Shown here piece after piece: positions 30,350-38,999 of a stretch of 57,202 bases of DNA (position 1 is its first letter; each line of letters opens with the position of its first letter). This stretch comes from Phycisphaerae bacterium (GTDB lineage: Bacteria; Planctomycetota; Phycisphaerae; UBA1845): the NCBI GenBank assembly GCA_030429365.1, contig JAUIEW010000004.1, positions 1 through 57,202 on the forward strand. Direction: 5' to 3'. Position numbers and translations under genes: made by a program. The notes under the pieces are model-generated. The model was not told the origin of the DNA. It was given only the letters and a program-made list of their open reading frames with translations, and made no database searches.

Positions 30350-31717
30350 ATGTCGCAGGATTCATCCATAGGCTTCGACGAGCCAACTTCGCTGGAAGAC
30401 GCAGAAGCCACGTCCAGCCGACCGCAAAAAGAATCGCGGAGCGACGACGGCCGTCAACGCAAGAATAATTCCCTCATCAGTCTCGATGAGCTGCGTTGCG
30501 AATTCATCGAATCCATTCGCGCCGGCATGACCGCGATGGATGACATCTACTCGGCAGACGGCATCCTGCTGCTGTCAGCTGGCTCGCGCATTACCCCGCG
30601 ATTCCTGCACCTTCTTCGCGAACGCGGCATCTTCCACGTTCAACTCGGCGCTCCGGGCACGATCGCAGAAGCACCGGTCGACGTCACCGAAGACTACGAA
30701 CTGCCCATCGACATCGGGTACGAGTTCCAGACCCCTAGGACCCGGGCGCTCGACAAGAAGCTCGACGGCGCGTTGATGGTACCGGTCAAGATCAATTCGA
30801 TCAGAGGATGGCGGCGACCTCGGTTGTCCATCGATGATCTTAAGAACGAAGCCGCCCAAGGCGTCGAACATCACGAAGCCACCACGACGGCTGTCTCGGA
30901 CATCTGCGACTCGCTTCGATCGGGTCGAAAGATTTCGTCGAGCGATTTGCGCAAGCACATCAACCACTTCGTTAACATTTCGACGTTTGACTTCGATTTG
31001 CTCCCGCTCATCGTTGCGATGAAAAACAGCAATGACGAATACCTTTACGACCACTGCGTCAACGTGGCGCTGCTGACGCTATCACTCGCAGCGCAGCTGG
31101 GACTTGACCGTGAAAGTGTGACGGAACTGGGTCTGGGCGGGTTGCTTCAAGACATCGGGATGATGCGCGTGCCCGAATCGATTCGGCTGTCTGCTGGCGA
31201 ACTGGGCGGACGCGAATGGCACGAAATCCACCTGCATCCGCTGCACACCGTTGAGATGCTGTCGAGCCTGACGGGCATCCCCCAATCGGTGAAATTCATC
31301 GGATACCAGGCCCACGAACGCATCGACGGCAGCGGCTATCCAAACCATCGCCGCGCCGAAAAACTGCACATGTACTCGCGCATCGTGTCGCTGGCGGACG
31401 TGTTTGCCGCGATGACCAGCGCACGACCGTATCGCAGCGCCATGCCCGCCTATGAAGCGGCGAAGACCATCCTCCTAAAAGGGACGGCCAACCATTTCGA
31501 CCGAACGCTCGTGCGCGGTTTCCTCGACACCGTTGCACTTTTTCCCATCGGCAGCACGGTCACGCTGAGCGACGAAACCCTCGCCCGCGTCCTTCGTGCA
31601 AACCCCGACGCGCACACCAAACCAGTCGTCGAAGAAATCGGCGAAGACGGCGAGACCACCGGCCGCGTTATCGATCTATCAAATCAAGAAGAGTTGTCCG
31701 TCATCAAAGCCGGCTAG
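30350..31717 (+). CDS. HD-GYP domain protein (c-di-GMP phosphodiesterase family) with altered HD motif
   Basis: GLGGLLQDIGMMRVPESI, QAHERIDGSGYPNHR, SRIVSLADVFAAMTSARPYR. Confidence 0.85.
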   Translation: MSQDSSIGFDEPTSLEDAEATSSRPQKESRSDDGRQRKNNSLISLDELRCEFIESIRAGMTAMDDIYSADGILLLSAGSRITPRFLHLLRERGIFHVQLGAPGTIAEAPVDVTEDYELPIDIGYEFQTPRTRALDKKLDGALMVPVKINSIRGWRRPRLSIDDLKNEAAQGVEHHEATTTAVSDICDSLRSGRKISSSDLRKHINHFVNISTFDFDLLPLIVAMKNSNDEYLYDHCVNVALLTLSLAAQLGLDRESVTELGLGGLLQDIGMMRVPESIRLSAGELGGREWHEIHLHPLHTVEMLSSLTGIPQSVKFIGYQAHERIDGSGYPNHRRAEKLHMYSRIVSLADVFAAMTSARPYRSAMPAYEAAKTILLKGTANHFDRTLVRGFLDTVALFPIGSTVTLSDETLARVLRANPDAHTKPVVEEIGEDGETTGRVIDLSNQEELSVIKAG

Positions 31718-31886
31718 GTCGAATCGTCCACACGCGTGATCGCGGCGATGGATCATTCACCCCATACATCATTCACCCCAATTGTTTGCCGGGATTGCAC
31801 GCAAGACACTACTGCGCGGCGATCAAAGGAAACTGTCCATCGTCAAGTGTTAGAAAATCTGGTCGAAGGAAGATCCGAAATTGATT

Positions 31887-31994
31887 GTTTGACAGTCATT
31901 CCGAGCCGGGTACAGCCAATTCCATTTCGAACAACAGACCTGGAGTGAACGTGTCCTCAATCGATCGACGCACGACAGTAAGTGATTGTCAAAC
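31887..31994. repeat. imperfect inverted repeat upstream of H-NOX-like/kinase operon
   Basis: GTTTGACAGTCA (31887-31898) versus TGATTGTCAAAC (31983-31994), 11/12 complementary. Confidence 0.5.
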
Positions 31995-32123
31995 TTCTGT
32001 TTGAATCGCGTCGATGATTGGCGTGGGGCGATTCAATATCAGTGCCCCAGTGGTCGGGCAGGAATTTGAAAGCGAGGCGGCAAGACCCTAGTGCCAGGTC
32101 GTGTCATCCCCAAGGAGCGATCG

Positions 32124-32675
32124 ATGGTTGGGCTGATTCACAAGATCCTGTTTAACATGCTCGAATCGACTGCTGAACCCGAGGTCGCTATGGAGATTCG
32201 GCGACGCGCAGAGATCCCCGCGGAAAAAGAATTTCATATCAACGAAGTCTACGACGACGAAGAGTGGCGGCGGTTGTTCGCTGCGACGATCGACGTATTG
32301 AATATCACCCAGGAGCAGGCCGAAGAGGTGTACGCGGAGCACTTCATCAAAGACGGCCAGAAACGTTGGCCCGTTTGGTTCACCATGGCCAAGTCCGCCC
32401 GCGAGTTTCTCATCCGCCAACCGAAAATCCACAACGGTTTTGCGACCAGCCAACAGGACCCGGTTCTGAGATCGGCCATTGATGACAAGTTTCATGTCGA
32501 AGAGTGCGACGACGAACTCGTCATTCACTATCAATCGCCCAACAAGCTTTGCGGTTTGTACAAATCACTCGCAAACCAAGTCCTCAAGCTCTATGAAGAA
32601 AACGCGCAGGTGGATGAGTCATGCTGTATGAAGCAGGGCGCGCCTGAGTGCAAAATCCATGTCCGTTGGTCTTAG
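32124..32675 (+). CDS. heme NO-binding (H-NOX/HNOB)-like sensor protein
   Basis: MVGLIHKILFNMLESTAEPEVAMEIRRRAEI, FLIRQPKIHNGF (candidate proximal His), HYQSPNKLCGLYKSLANQV, CCMKQGAPECKIHV. Confidence 0.75.
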   Translation: MVGLIHKILFNMLESTAEPEVAMEIRRRAEIPAEKEFHINEVYDDEEWRRLFAATIDVLNITQEQAEEVYAEHFIKDGQKRWPVWFTMAKSAREFLIRQPKIHNGFATSQQDPVLRSAIDDKFHVEECDDELVIHYQSPNKLCGLYKSLANQVLKLYEENAQVDESCCMKQGAPECKIHVRWS

Positions 32676-32689
32676 GTCTCGAGAACAGC

Positions 32690-34183
32690 ATGCCAGAACT
32701 GCAATCGGCGCCGGCCAACAATCAAGAGCTCTGCGTTCTCATCGAACAGTTGGCCGATCAACTCTGCCCGGCCATTGACGGTAACTTCGATTTTTCCATA
32801 CAAGTCTCCAGCCGCCATGAAGGCGTCGACAAACTCCAGATGCTGATGAATCTTGTTCTGGATTCAGCCCACAGGGCACTTAGCAAACTCAACACCACGA
32901 ATACCGAGCTGATCGCGCTCAATGCCTCTTTCGAACTTGAAAGCGCGAAGGCAAAGCGGGCCACCGCAGCCAAGAGCGAATTCCTCGCGCGCATGAGCCA
33001 CGAGATTCGCACACCGATGACCGCCATTCTCGGGTTTGCAGAAAGCCTTCGAATGCGCGAACTGAACGAAGCCCAGATGACCGATGCCATTGATACGATT
33101 CACAGCAATGGTCAGTACCTGCTGGGGTTGATCAATGACATCCTCGACATGACCAAGATCGAGGCGGGCAAGATGGAAATCGAGCACGTTGCATGCACGC
33201 CCCGATCAATCGTCGCTAAAACGATGGAGTTGATGAGTGTGCGCGCGGAAGCCAAGAAGATTGGTCTCCACGCTGATTTTGTCGGATCGATACCCGAAAC
33301 CATCGTCTCCGATCCAACTCGGGTCAAGCAGATCCTTATCAACTTGCTCGGTAACGCCATCAAATTCACGGAAAACGGTGAAGTGCGTGTGATCGTTCAG
33401 ACCGTGCCCGATCCCCAAGTTGATACAACCGAAGCGAGCGACGAAGCCCTCCTGCAATTCGATGTGCTCGACTCCGGTATCGGTATGACTGAATCGCAGA
33501 CCCAGCGCCTTTTCAAACCGTTTGTCCAAGCCGACACAACGATGACCCGGAGATTTGGCGGGACAGGTTTGGGGCTGGCGATCAGCAAAGAACTCGCCAA
33601 TTTGCTTGGTGGAGACGTCGCGGTCATTCATTCGCAACTCGGGAGCGGTACGCAATTCAGGGCGACCATTGCCACAGGATCGCTCAATGGCGTCAAGATG
33701 CTCGACGGAAACTCAGTTGAAGAATCTGAAACGCTTGAGCGTTCCGCCGGCGCTCAACCGCAGGATAGTTTGCTTGGAGCAAGAATTCTTCTGGCTGAGG
33801 ATGGCATCGACAATCAACGCTTGATCACATTTGTGCTGGAGAAAGCCGGAGCCGAAGTCGAGGTGGCTGAGGATGGACAATGCGCACTATTCAAAGCCCT
33901 GAGCGCGGAAAGAAAGGGCCATCCTTTCGATGTAATCCTCATGGACATGCAGATGCCGGTACTGGATGGCTATCAGACCACAACGGCGCTGCGCTGCTGC
34001 GGATACTTGCGGCCAATCATTGCCCTGACCGCACAGGCGATGACCGGTGACCGTGAAACGTGCATCAATGCCGGCTGCGACGGTTATGCGACCAAACCCA
34101 TTGATCGAGACCGGTTGATTGAAGAACTCAATTTCCAGATCAAGAGAGCGCGGTCGGCCTCACCGGTCAAGATTTCTATCTAG
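32690..34183 (+). CDS. hybrid sensor histidine kinase with C-terminal receiver domain
   Basis: EFLARMSHEIRTPMTAILGF (HisKA), NLLGNAIKFTENGEV and GGTGLGLAISKEL (HATPase), DVILMDMQMPVLDGYQ and ATKPID (REC). Confidence 0.93.
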   Translation: MPELQSAPANNQELCVLIEQLADQLCPAIDGNFDFSIQVSSRHEGVDKLQMLMNLVLDSAHRALSKLNTTNTELIALNASFELESAKAKRATAAKSEFLARMSHEIRTPMTAILGFAESLRMRELNEAQMTDAIDTIHSNGQYLLGLINDILDMTKIEAGKMEIEHVACTPRSIVAKTMELMSVRAEAKKIGLHADFVGSIPETIVSDPTRVKQILINLLGNAIKFTENGEVRVIVQTVPDPQVDTTEASDEALLQFDVLDSGIGMTESQTQRLFKPFVQADTTMTRRFGGTGLGLAISKELANLLGGDVAVIHSQLGSGTQFRATIATGSLNGVKMLDGNSVEESETLERSAGAQPQDSLLGARILLAEDGIDNQRLITFVLEKAGAEVEVAEDGQCALFKALSAERKGHPFDVILMDMQMPVLDGYQTTTALRCCGYLRPIIALTAQAMTGDRETCINAGCDGYATKPIDRDRLIEELNFQIKRARSASPVKISI

Positions 34184-34237
34184 AAAAAATCGCCCGGTGG
34201 ATTGGAAGAGATGATTTTCCCTTCACTGAAACGGAAA

Positions 34238-35236
34238 TCAGAGCAATTCCGCGATTTGGACGGCGTTTAGCGCTGCGCCTTTCAGCAGTTGATCACCGCT
34301 GACGAACATGTCGATACCGCAACCGTCGGGCTGGCTGATGTCCTGGCGAATGCGGCCAACCAAGACGTCATCTTCACCGCTGGCATCAATCGGCATCGGG
34401 TAATGTTGCGGGCTTCGCTGATCGACGATGCGCACGCCCGGCGCTTTGCTTAGAACGTCGCGCACTTCGTCCGGTGTGATCGGGTTGGTGAATTGCAGGT
34501 TGATCGCTTCGCTGTGGGCACGCATCACCGGCACGCGCACGCACGTCGCCGTCACCTGAATCCCTTCGCAGTGAAACATCTTCCGCGTCTCGTTGACCAT
34601 CTTCATCTCTTCGGTGTTGTAACCGTTGTCGCCAACGTCGGAGTTGTGCGAGAAGAGATTGAAAGCGTATTGGAAGGGAAAAATGTTCGGCGTGACCTGC
34701 TTGCCCGCGAGCACGTCGCGCGATTCCTGCTCAAGTTCGAGCATCGCAGCCTGCCCGGCGCCGCTGGCGGCTTGGTACGTGCTGACGACAATGCGCTTGA
34801 TCGGATTGACCTGGTGGAGCGGCCAAACCGGCACGACCATGATGATCGTCGAGCAATTCGGGTTGGCGATGATGCCCTTGTGGTTGCGAACGTCTTCGGG
34901 ATTGACTTCGGGCACGACGAGCGGTGTGCCCGGGTCCATGCGAAACGCAGACGAATTGTCGACGACGACGCTGCCCGCATTGGCTGCGATCGGTGCGTAC
35001 TCCTTGCTGATGCTTCCACCGGCACTGAAGAGCGCGAGGTCGACGCCGTTGAAGCTGTCGGGTGTCAATTCCTCGACGGTCAGATCGCGTCCGTTGAACG
35101 CGACTTTTTTACCGGCGCTGCGCGCCGACGCGAGCAATTTGATCGACTCGGTTTGCAGATTTCGCTTGTCGATCAGCGACAAAAATTCCTGCCCGACCGC
35201 ACCGGTCGCGCCCACAATTGCAACACATTTGAACAT
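34238..35236 (-). CDS. asd: aspartate-semialdehyde dehydrogenase
   Basis: VAIVGATGAVGQEFLSLI, NPNCSTIIMVVPVWPLH, TYQAASGAGQAAM, VPVMRAHSEAINLQF. Confidence 0.95.
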   Translation of the reverse strand: MFKCVAIVGATGAVGQEFLSLIDKRNLQTESIKLLASARSAGKKVAFNGRDLTVEELTPDSFNGVDLALFSAGGSISKEYAPIAANAGSVVVDNSSAFRMDPGTPLVVPEVNPEDVRNHKGIIANPNCSTIIMVVPVWPLHQVNPIKRIVVSTYQAASGAGQAAMLELEQESRDVLAGKQVTPNIFPFQYAFNLFSHNSDVGDNGYNTEEMKMVNETRKMFHCEGIQVTATCVRVPVMRAHSEAINLQFTNPITPDEVRDVLSKAPGVRIVDQRSPQHYPMPIDASGEDDVLVGRIRQDISQPDGCGIDMFVSGDQLLKGAALNAVQIAELL

Positions 35237-35397
35237 GACTTTTGACCTGTGAAATGATCGCCCGATATGATGCGTCGGAACCCCGCAACGCCGTCCGATC
35301 AAACTAACTTTTGCCCCATGATAGACGGTAGCAAAACCCCTCTAATTGGTCAACGACGGGCGTTGCGAACTGCGCTAAATTACTGTCATTTGAGGGG

Positions 35398-35427
35398 TTG
35401 ACGCATGATCGGGCACATTGCTAGACT
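35398..35427 (+). promoter_or_regulatory. candidate sigma70-type promoter for the atp operon
   Basis: TTGACG - 18 nt - TAGACT, about 115 bp upstream of the first atp ORF. Confidence 0.4.
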
Positions 35428-35541
35428 ACCGCCCCTCGCTGGCAACGAAGCGCCTTCGGGACTTCGTTCAGGCTGCCCGATCCGGGCTGTCGGATGTCGC
35501 CGAAGTGACACGCATTGTCAGCGTCATAGGTGCGAGGTGGG

Positions 35542-35880
35542 ATGTCTGGAAAACGGTCGACCTCAAGGGACACTGGAAGGTCGAGTGGACGCGAATTCTA
35601 CAAGTACAGTGGACTTGGATTTGAATTCGTCGTCATCGTAGGCATCTTCGCCTTTCTGGGAGACTGGGCAGACCGCCGGTGGCAGTGCGACCCTTGGGGC
35701 TTGTTAGCCGGTTGCGGATTTGGCCTGACGACGGGCCTCTACTTCCTGGTCAAGGAATCGAACAAGATGATGCGGTCGATGGATTCCAAACCGAATCCGG
35801 ACGACACGACTCAGCGCATCGGCGCCATCGACGATTCCAAGGGTGTTGGTCGAGAGGCAGACAGACAGGACGAGTCATGA
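35542..35880 (+). CDS. AtpZ/AtpI-type ATP synthase accessory protein
   Basis: GLGFEFVVIVGIFAFLGDWADRRW...LLAGCGFGLTTGLYFLVKE; first gene of atp operon. Confidence 0.7.
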   Translation: MSGKRSTSRDTGRSSGREFYKYSGLGFEFVVIVGIFAFLGDWADRRWQCDPWGLLAGCGFGLTTGLYFLVKESNKMMRSMDSKPNPDDTTQRIGAIDDSKGVGREADRQDES

Positions 35881-36278
35881 TTGCCCTCGTCCTATCAACC
35901 TTGACCGTCACGGGGATGTTGGTCGTTGCCGGTATCTTCGCGATCGGGCGATGGTTCCCAGATCAGAGCACGACGCCGCTGTACATCGCGGCTTCGATCA
36001 ATCTGCTGGCCGGCTGGGTGGCGTTTATCCCGCTGGCACTGGTGTCTAGAAGTCGGTTGACCGACTACATCCCCCAAGCCGCAATGGGGGCGATGGTGAT
36101 TCGGATTCTCATCGTCGCGTTTGCCCTCTTGGGCCTGATGGTTTGGGGAAAGTGGGATAGCTACACACTATCGATTTGGATGCTGGTCTTCTATCTGGCG
36201 CTTTTGATGGTGGAAACCATCTTCGCGTTGCGGCTGGTAAAGCAGTTTTTTTCAAGCGGTGAGAGCGACCAACAATGA
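35877..36278 (+). CDS. ATP synthase subunit I-like membrane protein
   Basis: Four TM segments, position between AtpZ-like gene and atpB; ATGA start/stop overlap. Confidence 0.65.
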   Translation: MIALVLSTLTVTGMLVVAGIFAIGRWFPDQSTTPLYIAASINLLAGWVAFIPLALVSRSRLTDYIPQAAMGAMVIRILIVAFALLGLMVWGKWDSYTLSIWMLVFYLALLMVETIFALRLVKQFFSSGESDQQ

Positions 36279-37159
36279 CGCACCTGACAACATTGATGGC
36301 ATCAGCCGACCCGATGACGCACGTCCTTCCTCACGAAATCGCGCGTTTCGGCCCCTTCAGCTTCACCAACCACATGCTGATGCTTCTCATCTCCGCAGGG
36401 TTGATGCTTCTGATATTTCCGATGCTCGCCCGTCGATACACGGCATTGTCGGCTGGCGAACGCCCCTCGGCCCCAAGCGGGATCCTCAACTTCTTCGAAT
36501 CGATCATGAATTTCATTCGCAAGGAAGTCGTTTACCCCTCCTTGCACGAGCACACCGATCGATTCCTGCCGTACCTTTGGACGCTATTCTTCTTTATTTT
36601 GTTCAATAACCTGCTTGGCATGATTCCGATGGACGCCATTTCATCGGCGGTCTTTGGCAAACAGCACCTGTTCGGAACGGCGACTGCGGGCATTTCGGTG
36701 ACGGCTGGCCTTGCGGTCATTTCGTTCCTGGTGTTTCACGGGGCTGGCGTTGTCGCGCAATATCACCACGGCGTTGAACACGGCAAGTCGGCCGGCGCGG
36801 CATTCGTGATGGCTCCGTTCAGCTATCTGGCCAGTATGGTCCCAGCGGTACCGGGCATCATTGGAAAACTGCTGTTCCTGCCTTTGCTGGTGCTCGAATT
36901 CGCACTCAGTTTCGTCAAGCCATTCGCCTTGGCGATTCGATTGTTTGCAAACATGTTGGCGGGCCACGTCGTGTTGGCGTCGCTATTGGCGCTTGCTCCG
37001 GCCATCCGACACATGGCCGACGCGGGCGTTGCCCTGCCCGCCGTTCTGGGCTGTGCAGCTCTCAGTTGTCTCGAGTTGTTCGTGGCGTTTCTACAAGCGT
37101 ATATCTTCGTCTTCTTGACAAGTATGTTTATCGGTGCGGCAGTGAGTCCGGATCACTAG
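36275..37159 (+). CDS. atpB: F0F1 ATP synthase subunit a
   Basis: FLPYLWTLFFFILFNNLLGMIP; KPFALAIRLFANMLAGHVVLA (conserved Arg). Confidence 0.95.
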   Translation: MTHLTTLMASADPMTHVLPHEIARFGPFSFTNHMLMLLISAGLMLLIFPMLARRYTALSAGERPSAPSGILNFFESIMNFIRKEVVYPSLHEHTDRFLPYLWTLFFFILFNNLLGMIPMDAISSAVFGKQHLFGTATAGISVTAGLAVISFLVFHGAGVVAQYHHGVEHGKSAGAAFVMAPFSYLASMVPAVPGIIGKLLFLPLLVLEFALSFVKPFALAIRLFANMLAGHVVLASLLALAPAIRHMADAGVALPAVLGCAALSCLELFVAFLQAYIFVFLTSMFIGAAVSPDH

Positions 37160-37227
37160 TTTTGATTACGGCGCGGCTTGCAATCGTTTTATTGATGCGG
37201 TCTAAGAAATAATTGGAGGCAGTAAGA

Positions 37228-37539
37228 ATGGGAACTTTCGGATTTTTCCCGATGTTGGCAACGGTTTTGATTGATGGCACGGGTCTCGCACTCCTGGGTG
37301 CTGGCTTGGGCGCAGGCTTGGTCACGATGGGTGCGGCCAAAGGCATTGGCCACTTGGCTGGTGCAGCCGTTGAAGGTCAGGCCCGTCAGCCGGAAGCAGG
37401 CGGTCGTATCTTTACTTCGATGATCATCGCCGCGGCACTGATTGAAGGTTTCACCTTCTTTGCTCTCGTGGTCTGCATGCAAATCGGTGGAAAGCTCGAA
37501 GCCGCATTGAAGCTTGCCAGCGCCGCAGCCGGACACTAG
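37228..37539 (+). CDS. atpE: F0F1 ATP synthase subunit c
   Basis: Two-helix hairpin with GAGLGAGLVTMGAAKGIG, EGQARQPEAGG loop and Glu in AALIEGFTFFALVV. Confidence 0.95.
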   Translation: MGTFGFFPMLATVLIDGTGLALLGAGLGAGLVTMGAAKGIGHLAGAAVEGQARQPEAGGRIFTSMIIAAALIEGFTFFALVVCMQIGGKLEAALKLASAAAGH

Positions 37540-37586
37540 TCGTATTCTTGAGGATTCTGTTGGCCTTTACGAAGGGAGTTTGCGCG

Positions 37587-38174
37587 ATGCGCTTCTCTTT
37601 GCGCCATGCAATGATTGCGACGCTGTGCTTTTCAGCCGTCGCCTTCGCATCAGGTGGTGGTGAAAACGTAGACCCGGTGTCGCCAGATCTCTGGCAAGCC
37701 GGTTTCACCATTGCGGTATTCTTGATCCTGCTCTTCATCCTCGGCAAGTTCGCATTCAAGCCGATCATGAAAGGGCTCAACGATCGTGAGGCATTCATCA
37801 CCAACGCTCTGCGCGATGCGGATGAAGCCAGCAAGAAAGCCCAGGCCCAGTTGGCCGAGTACAGCCAAAAGCTCGACCAGGCCCGTGCGGAAGCCACCGC
37901 GATCGTTGAAGAAGGCCGCCGCGACGCCGAAGTTACGAAACGCTCCATTCACGAAGAGGCACGAAACGAAGCCGACAAGATGATCGAGCGTGCCAAACGC
38001 GAAATCGGCATCGCTCGCGACTCCGCTGTCCGCGAACTATGCGACCTCGGTGCGAAACTCGCGACCGACGCCGCATCCAAGATCGTCGGCAGGGAACTTT
38101 CGCCATCCGATCACGAACGACTCATTCGTGAATCGATCGACGAAATCAGCGCGCAAAACGCGTCGCGTAACTAA
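37587..38174 (+). CDS. atpF: F0F1 ATP synthase subunit b
   Basis: N-terminal TM, LGKFAFKPIMKGLNDREAFI, long charged coiled coil. Confidence 0.92.
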   Translation: MRFSLRHAMIATLCFSAVAFASGGGENVDPVSPDLWQAGFTIAVFLILLFILGKFAFKPIMKGLNDREAFITNALRDADEASKKAQAQLAEYSQKLDQARAEATAIVEEGRRDAEVTKRSIHEEARNEADKMIERAKREIGIARDSAVRELCDLGAKLATDAASKIVGRELSPSDHERLIRESIDEISAQNASRN

Positions 38175-38180
38175 GGGTGT

Positions 38181-38236
38181 GTAGGGTCCGCGGTGCGGAC
38201 CTTGGTCAATGACAGCGGTCCGCTCAGCGGGCCCTA
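38181..38236. repeat. REP-like inverted repeat pair, family B, between atpF and atpH
   Basis: GTAGGGTCCGCGGTGCGGACC ... GCGGTCCGCTCAGCGGGCCCTA (imperfect inverse). Confidence 0.65.
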
Positions 38237-38260
38237 GCGAAACGGATTCTGCAACAGATC

Positions 38261-38863
38261 ATGGCTAAGTTCGAACACGGCAGCATCGCCATCGCAGACA
38301 GCTACGCCAAGACGCTCCTCGAGTTGACCGAGAAAAGCGGTCAGTCAGAAGCGGTGGCCGACGACTTCAGCGAGTTCGACAAACTCCTCAAGACCGACGA
38401 GGCGTTTGCGGAGTTCATGTACAGCCAGTCCGTTGATTCTGACACCCGTGAAGGCGTTCTCGAAAAGAACTTTCGGGGACGCATGAACGACCTGCTCCTC
38501 AGCACGATTCAAGTGGTCAACCGCAAGGATCGCTGCGAACTGCTCGAACTCATCCGCGAGCGATTCCGACTTGCACTTGAAGAAGCGCGAAACGAAGTGG
38601 ACGTCTACGTGACGTCGGCCATCGCTCTCACGGACGAATTGCGTGACAACCTTCGCCAAGCCACGTCGTCGCTCACCGGAAAAACCGTTCGGTTCATCGA
38701 AAAGGTCGACCCTTCGATCCTCGGCGGACTGATCGTGCGCATCGGCGACGAAAAACTCGACAACAGCGTGGTCAATCGCCTCCGCGGTTTGAACGCGTCG
38801 TTGACGCAGAGGGCAACTGAAGAAATCCACAAAGGCCATGCGTTCGCGGAAGCGACTGGCTAA
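38261..38863 (+). CDS. atpH: F0F1 ATP synthase subunit delta
   Basis: SYAKTLLELTEKSG...DPSILGGLIVRIGDEKLDNSVVNRLRGL. Confidence 0.93.
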   Translation: MAKFEHGSIAIADSYAKTLLELTEKSGQSEAVADDFSEFDKLLKTDEAFAEFMYSQSVDSDTREGVLEKNFRGRMNDLLLSTIQVVNRKDRCELLELIRERFRLALEEARNEVDVYVTSAIALTDELRDNLRQATSSLTGKTVRFIEKVDPSILGGLIVRIGDEKLDNSVVNRLRGLNASLTQRATEEIHKGHAFAEATG

Positions 38864-38872
38864 CTGGTTGTG

Positions 38873-38942
38873 CAGGGTGGGCTATGCCCACCAACGATCT
38901 AGATATTTGCAGCGAACGAATGGTGGGCACGGCCCACCCTAC
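38873..38942. repeat. REP/BIME-like inverted repeat pair, family A, between atpH and atpA
   Basis: CAGGGTGGGCTATGCCCACCA ... TGGTGGGCACGGCCCACCCTAC; same family as 26253-26318. Confidence 0.8.
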
Positions 38943-38999
38943 TGATAAACCCGGTCGAGTTCGACCGCCGTTGGTTCAAACGAAATAAGCGAGTACGCG

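Noticed and set aside
34493-35245. 250-aa plus-strand ORF
   Set aside because: Antisense to asd; no motif
37228-37539. Possible sodium-type c subunit
   Set aside because: The helix-2 Glu is followed by Gly (LIEGF) rather than the Ser/Thr of Na+-type c subunits, so proton coupling is the simpler reading
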